Source: CAZMVY01 sp964617875
GTDB lineage: Bacteria; Planctomycetota; Phycisphaerae; UBA1845; PWPN01
Assembly: GCA_964617875.1 (NCBI GenBank)
Contig: CAZUAI010000046.1
Span: forward strand, 1-45,465
Direction: 5' to 3'
DNA length: 45,465 bases
Position 1 is the first letter of the stretch. Each line of letters opens with the position of its first letter. The translations under genes were made by a program, and so were the position numbers. Shown one piece after another: positions 42,220 through 45,465 of this stretch. The notes beneath the pieces were generated by a model. The model saw only the letters and a program-made list of their open reading frames with translations. It did no database searches and was not told where the DNA came from.

Positions 42220-44642
42220 CACGTCTCGCGACAATCGCGAAGACAGCCTCGTTGCCGGCGGAGCTTTTCCCCCGCAGGTTTCTTCGCGGCCCGTGGCCGT
42301 TCGGTTTCCTTGCGATTCTGACGGGGGTGTTCTTTCTGCCGTTGCTGGCTTCGTCAACCAGCGAGTGTATCGCGACACCCGACATCGAAGAGTACTTCCT
42401 GTGGATCCATCAGTACGCCCGTGATGCCTTGCTGGCCGGCCGCGTGCCCCTGTGGAATCCCTACACGTATTGCGGCGTTCCCTTTGCGGCGAACCCGCAG
42501 TGCTCCGTGTTCTACCCGCTCTCGTGGCTGTACCTTCTCATGCCGGTCGTGCAGGCCCATAAATGGATGATCGCGCTGCATGTGTTCCTCGGCGGTTCGT
42601 TTCAGTATCTCTTCCTGCGCCGCGCAGGGATCGGTCCGACGGCCGCGATGGTCGCATGCCTGCCCTGGATGTTCGGCAGCTACGTGATGGCCAATGCGTC
42701 GGTCGGGCATCTCACGATGCTCTTCACGATGACGTGGCTGCCCCTGTCGCTGTACTGCTGCGAGCGCGCACTGACCACGCAACGCCTCTCGTGGCTCTTC
42801 TGGACAGGCTTCGTCCTGGGCATCCAATTCATCGCCGGTGAGGCCCAGAACTGCTACTACACCGTCTTGCTCGTAGCGAGCTACGGCCTGGTGCGAACGG
42901 CCGGAATGCCGTCGTCGGGACCGGACAGCCGCTGGAGTCCGCGTCGCTATGTCCGCTGGGCCGGCCGTCTCGCGATCATCGCCCTGGTCTCGGCCCTGAC
43001 GGCCGGCATTCAGCTCCTGCCAACGGCGGAGTTTGCCGCCAACTCGGATCGGGCCGCCAACACCTACGAGTACGCCACGAATCGATCCTTCCCGCCATCC
43101 GCCTTGCTGGGGTTCCTGTTTCCGTGGCGCAACGAGATCCTTCGGCTGGGGGTCATTACGGACTCCCGGATCCTGGCTGCCGATCTCAACTGGGAGTTCG
43201 CAGCGTACGTAGGAATCTTCCCTCTCCTGCTGGCGGGTGTTTCGCTGGGCGTGCGCGGCCAGCCCGCGCTTCGCGCCTCGCGGTTCCTGTTCGTGCTCGC
43301 GTTCATCCTGATGCTCGGCGGGCAGACGCCCATCTACCGCCTCCTGTACCTGGGGCTGCCGGGACTCGGGATGTTTCGCATCCCTGCGCGGGCCGTCGTG
43401 ATTGCCGTATGGACCATCAGCGTGATGAGCGCCTACGGGATGGAGCAACTGACGGCGGCGCCTGTCGCGGGCCGGCGAACCGGCCGATGGGAGAGGCCCG
43501 CCGCGATCCTGCTGATTCTCGTAGCGATCGGCCTGGTCATCCCGGCGGTCACGGTCGGCTTTGCGCAGGACGTCCGAGCCCCGTCCAACTGGTGGCGGTC
43601 GGAATACCAACTGACCCGGCCGCTCGATCCGATCTTCGTCAGGCCGCTGTTCTGCATCCTCGCCTCGCTCGGCGTGGTGCTGACGCTGCGTCGGATGTGG
43701 CAACGCGGCGCGGTCACGTCCGTGGCCGCTCTCGTCGCCCTGGACTTGTTCATCAGCACGCCGCGGTTCCCGCTGCACGCAGGATCACCGGCCGCCCGGA
43801 CATCCACGGAAATCCTGCGGGACGTACGCCAGGCCGGCGAAACGGGCGTGCGGCCTTTCCGCGTGGATTTCGCCTGCCGGCACGTGATCGCCAATGCCGC
43901 GATGGGAGCGCACGTGGAGAACGTCAACGGGTACTGGCCCTTCGCGCTGCAGCGACTCTATCACTTCGCATACCGAATGCGCGACATGCCCACGCCTCGC
44001 CGAGAGCGAGTGGAGCTTCAGGACGACCTCTACATCGGCAACCAGCCCTCGCCCTTGCGCATACTGAACGTGCGTTTTTCGACGGCGATGTCCCGTGAGG
44101 GGTGGAACACGACTTCCACGATCGTTGAGGACGCATCGCCCCTTCCCCGGGTCTGGGTGGTAGACCGCGCGGAAGTGGTTGCCGACGACGCTGCGGCCCT
44201 GACCCGGGTGTGCGCCCCGGACTTCGATCCGGCCAGGGCGGTCATCCTGGAACGCGCTCCACGCATCGCGATGGCCGCCGCCGATTCTCCGATCGGCACC
44301 TGCACGGCGACGAAGCACGAGAACGGCGATCTGGTCGTCGAGGCTCACACGACCCGGGACGGGTATCTCGTGCTCAGTGAGGTCTTCTACCCCGGGTGGC
44401 GTGCCACGATCGACGGCCGAGCCGTCCCGCCGGAAAGAGCCGACTACCTGATCAGTGCCCTGCCGCTCCCCGCCGGCTCACATACCGTCGTGTGCCGATA
44501 TCGACCGCTGAGCGTCCGGCTTGGCGCGGCCTGCACCGCATTGTCATGCATGGCGGCGGTCGTGCTGGCCTTCTTCGGGCGCAAGCGTGTTTCCGAAGAT
44601 CCCTCGGGTCGTGCGGCGTCCGCCGCGGCTCAAGGGACCTGA
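42216..44642 (+). CDS. YfhO-family membrane glycosyltransferase-like protein
   Basis: An 808-aa integral membrane protein. GTG 42216 is chosen because it overlaps the previous stop codon as GTGA, and GGAG lies upstream. Many hydrophobic helices occupy about 25-520, with the loop pattern of YfhO/GT-C membrane proteins: FPRRFLRGPWPFGFL, then acidic residues in PDIEEYFLWIHQYARDALLAG and PLWNPYTYCG, typical of the first extracytoplasmic loop. The C-terminal 250 residues form a soluble beta-rich domain (ending near VVCRYRPLSVRLG) and a last helix at about 770-790. YfhO proteins add sugars to lipoteichoic acid or other surface glycans in Firmicutes; a comparable role here is inference. Confidence 0.85.
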   Translation: MTRLATIAKTASLPAELFPRRFLRGPWPFGFLAILTGVFFLPLLASSTSECIATPDIEEYFLWIHQYARDALLAGRVPLWNPYTYCGVPFAANPQCSVFYPLSWLYLLMPVVQAHKWMIALHVFLGGSFQYLFLRRAGIGPTAAMVACLPWMFGSYVMANASVGHLTMLFTMTWLPLSLYCCERALTTQRLSWLFWTGFVLGIQFIAGEAQNCYYTVLLVASYGLVRTAGMPSSGPDSRWSPRRYVRWAGRLAIIALVSALTAGIQLLPTAEFAANSDRAANTYEYATNRSFPPSALLGFLFPWRNEILRLGVITDSRILAADLNWEFAAYVGIFPLLLAGVSLGVRGQPALRASRFLFVLAFILMLGGQTPIYRLLYLGLPGLGMFRIPARAVVIAVWTISVMSAYGMEQLTAAPVAGRRTGRWERPAAILLILVAIGLVIPAVTVGFAQDVRAPSNWWRSEYQLTRPLDPIFVRPLFCILASLGVVLTLRRMWQRGAVTSVAALVALDLFISTPRFPLHAGSPAARTSTEILRDVRQAGETGVRPFRVDFACRHVIANAAMGAHVENVNGYWPFALQRLYHFAYRMRDMPTPRRERVELQDDLYIGNQPSPLRILNVRFSTAMSREGWNTTSTIVEDASPLPRVWVVDRAEVVADDAAALTRVCAPDFDPARAVILERAPRIAMAAADSPIGTCTATKHENGDLVVEAHTTRDGYLVLSEVFYPGWRATIDGRAVPPERADYLISALPLPAGSHTVVCRYRPLSVRLGAACTALSCMAAVVLAFFGRKRVSEDPSGRAASAAAQGT

Positions 44643-44852
44643 CGCGTGCGTTCAATCCGTGCTCGCGGCGCCGGCGCGGCAAGCCGTCCGGCCATCGGCA
44701 TGCCAGCGTCCGGTTCCAGCCGTCGAGACTTGTGACCATGCCCCCGTTGCGCGGTCTCAAGGGCGAGCGAAGTCCGCTGCGCAGCAGCAAAGCCGCCGAA
44801 CAACCAGGCGCGCCGACGCACGGACCAACGCGGCACCCGAGCAACCGAGTTC
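44643..44852. other. Intergenic gap before the YbaK-type gene
   Basis: No gene is supported in 210 bases between the convergent YfhO-like and YbaK-type genes. The sequence is GC-rich, with a degenerate gcaaccgag-type phrase that also occurs near 17740. No T-tailed hairpin is obvious. Confidence 0.5.
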
Positions 44853-45317
44853 CTACGAACAGATGCCCGCCGTCCGCGCCTCCAGCAGCCGCACGAGATC
44901 CTCCGTCGCCATCTCCACCAGCACGCCGCGCCGCCCGCCGTTGACCAGAATCCGGTCCAGAGCCAGCAGCGATTCCTCGATCACCACCGGCAGCTTGCGC
45001 CGCTGCGCGAACGGCGAGATCCCGCCGACGTGATAGCCGGTGATCTTCTCCGCCTCGTCATGTCCGGCGAGGTCCGCCTGCTTGGCCCCGATTGCCGCGG
45101 CCATGCGCCGCGTGTCGAACCGCTGGTCGCCCGGCACGATCGCGATCCAGAACTGGTTTCCCGTGGCCTTGACGACGAGCGTCTTGCAGCACGCCTCGAG
45201 CGGGCAGCCGACGGCCGCCGCCGCCAGGTCCGCCCCGACCTCGGTGAACTCGTATTCGCGGACCGTGAACGCCACCCCCTGCGCCCGCAGCCACTTGATC
45301 GCGTTCGTGTCGGCCAT
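44853..45317 (-). CDS. YbaK/EbsC-type aminoacyl-tRNA deacylase
   Basis: A 154-aa YbaK-fold protein; characterised relatives remove Cys or other wrong amino acids from tRNA(Pro). The N-terminus ADTNAIKWLRAQGVAFTVREYEF and CCKTLVVKATGNQFWIAIVPGDQRFD carry the family pattern, and K46 in KTLVVK occupies the position of the catalytic Lys. The C-terminal VGGISPFAQRRKLPVVIEESL is typical. It is soluble and should act as a trans-editing factor for mischarged tRNA. No ribosome binding site is clear from the 148 bases upstream, which is GC-rich and without a recognisable gene. Confidence 0.9.
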   Translation of the reverse strand: MADTNAIKWLRAQGVAFTVREYEFTEVGADLAAAAVGCPLEACCKTLVVKATGNQFWIAIVPGDQRFDTRRMAAAIGAKQADLAGHDEAEKITGYHVGGISPFAQRRKLPVVIEESLLALDRILVNGGRRGVLVEMATEDLVRLLEARTAGICS

Positions 45318-45465
45318 CGGCCATCAGTGTACGCGGCCTGCCGCTCCGCGTACCAGGGGCCCATTTCCAGTCCCGCTACAAGGGCCCCAATCGCCTTCCC
45401 GCGTGCCAATGAACCCCAGCGTTGCATATTTCGACAGGCTTACGCGGCGGATCGTAGGGTTCGCA
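45318..45465. other. Right-edge sequence, no feature seen
   Basis: The 148 bases at the right edge hold no gene I can support. They contain the upstream region of the YbaK-type gene, with no clear promoter. Confidence 0.5.

Noticed and set aside
1..45465. CRISPR array, insertion sequence, prophage or tRNA
   Set aside because: No regularly spaced direct repeats, transposase or integrase motifs, or T-loop-like tRNA elements were seen; the repeats found are dispersed palindromes.

Overview
The window is very GC-rich double-stranded bacterial chromosome with dense genes on both strands. The best fit is a member of the Planctomycetota, probably a Phycisphaerae-like lineage. Pointers are a secreted protein ending in a PEP-CTERM sorting tail, a multi-pass membrane protein carrying the CxxCGYxL...CPECG zinc ribbon common in that phylum, a DUF6485-type Cys-rich miniprotein, LptE/SPOR envelope lipoproteins, and many palindromic intergenic repeats. 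This placement is inference from gene content, not from a marker-gene tree. I found no tRNA, rRNA, CRISPR array, insertion sequence or phage gene.

Layout. 1-578 has no gene I can support, only two short hairpins. 579-5274 (+) holds an M20 dipeptidase, a PEP-CTERM protein and a secreted TIM-barrel protein of unknown specificity. 5895-12149 (+) is a signalling cluster: a four-TM CHASE4/CHASE1 hybrid histidine kinase, an HDOD protein and a soluble hybrid kinase that is a sibling of the first; a GC-rich terminator follows at 12198-12250. 12340-17649 (+) is a compact aryl-acid operon: iorA, iorB, a PaaK-type CoA ligase, a double-ACT protein and a second PaaK. 17886-19484 (-) is a flippase bracketed by repeats. 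19645-20466 (-) is a SPOR/TPR lipoprotein and 20704-22197 (+) an acyl-CoA ligase. 22497-24314 (+) is a glycosyltransferase plus wecB.

24435-33912 (-) is a long envelope and quality-control run. In transcription order it reads FG-GAP lipoprotein, AsmA-like protein, BamD-like TPR protein, LptE, FtsH, Cys-rich miniprotein and YmdB-like phosphoesterase; two of its junctions are 4-nt stop/start overlaps. 34092-36924 (+) carries a Tat-exported GH29 fucosidase-like lipoprotein and a zinc-ribbon membrane protein. 36935-40757 (-) reads purD, trxB, then a radical SAM/SPASM protein. 40858-44642 (+) is a secreted protein of unknown function translationally coupled to a YfhO-like membrane protein. 44853-45317 (-) is a YbaK-type deacylase.

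The most interesting points are: IorA lacking its C-terminal ferredoxin domain inside an iorAB-paaK-ACT-paaK operon; the duplicated hybrid kinase pair around an HDOD protein; a family of double-hairpin repeats whose stems differ between copies yet stay paired; and a flippase gene enclosed by repeats, one of which supplies its stop codon.
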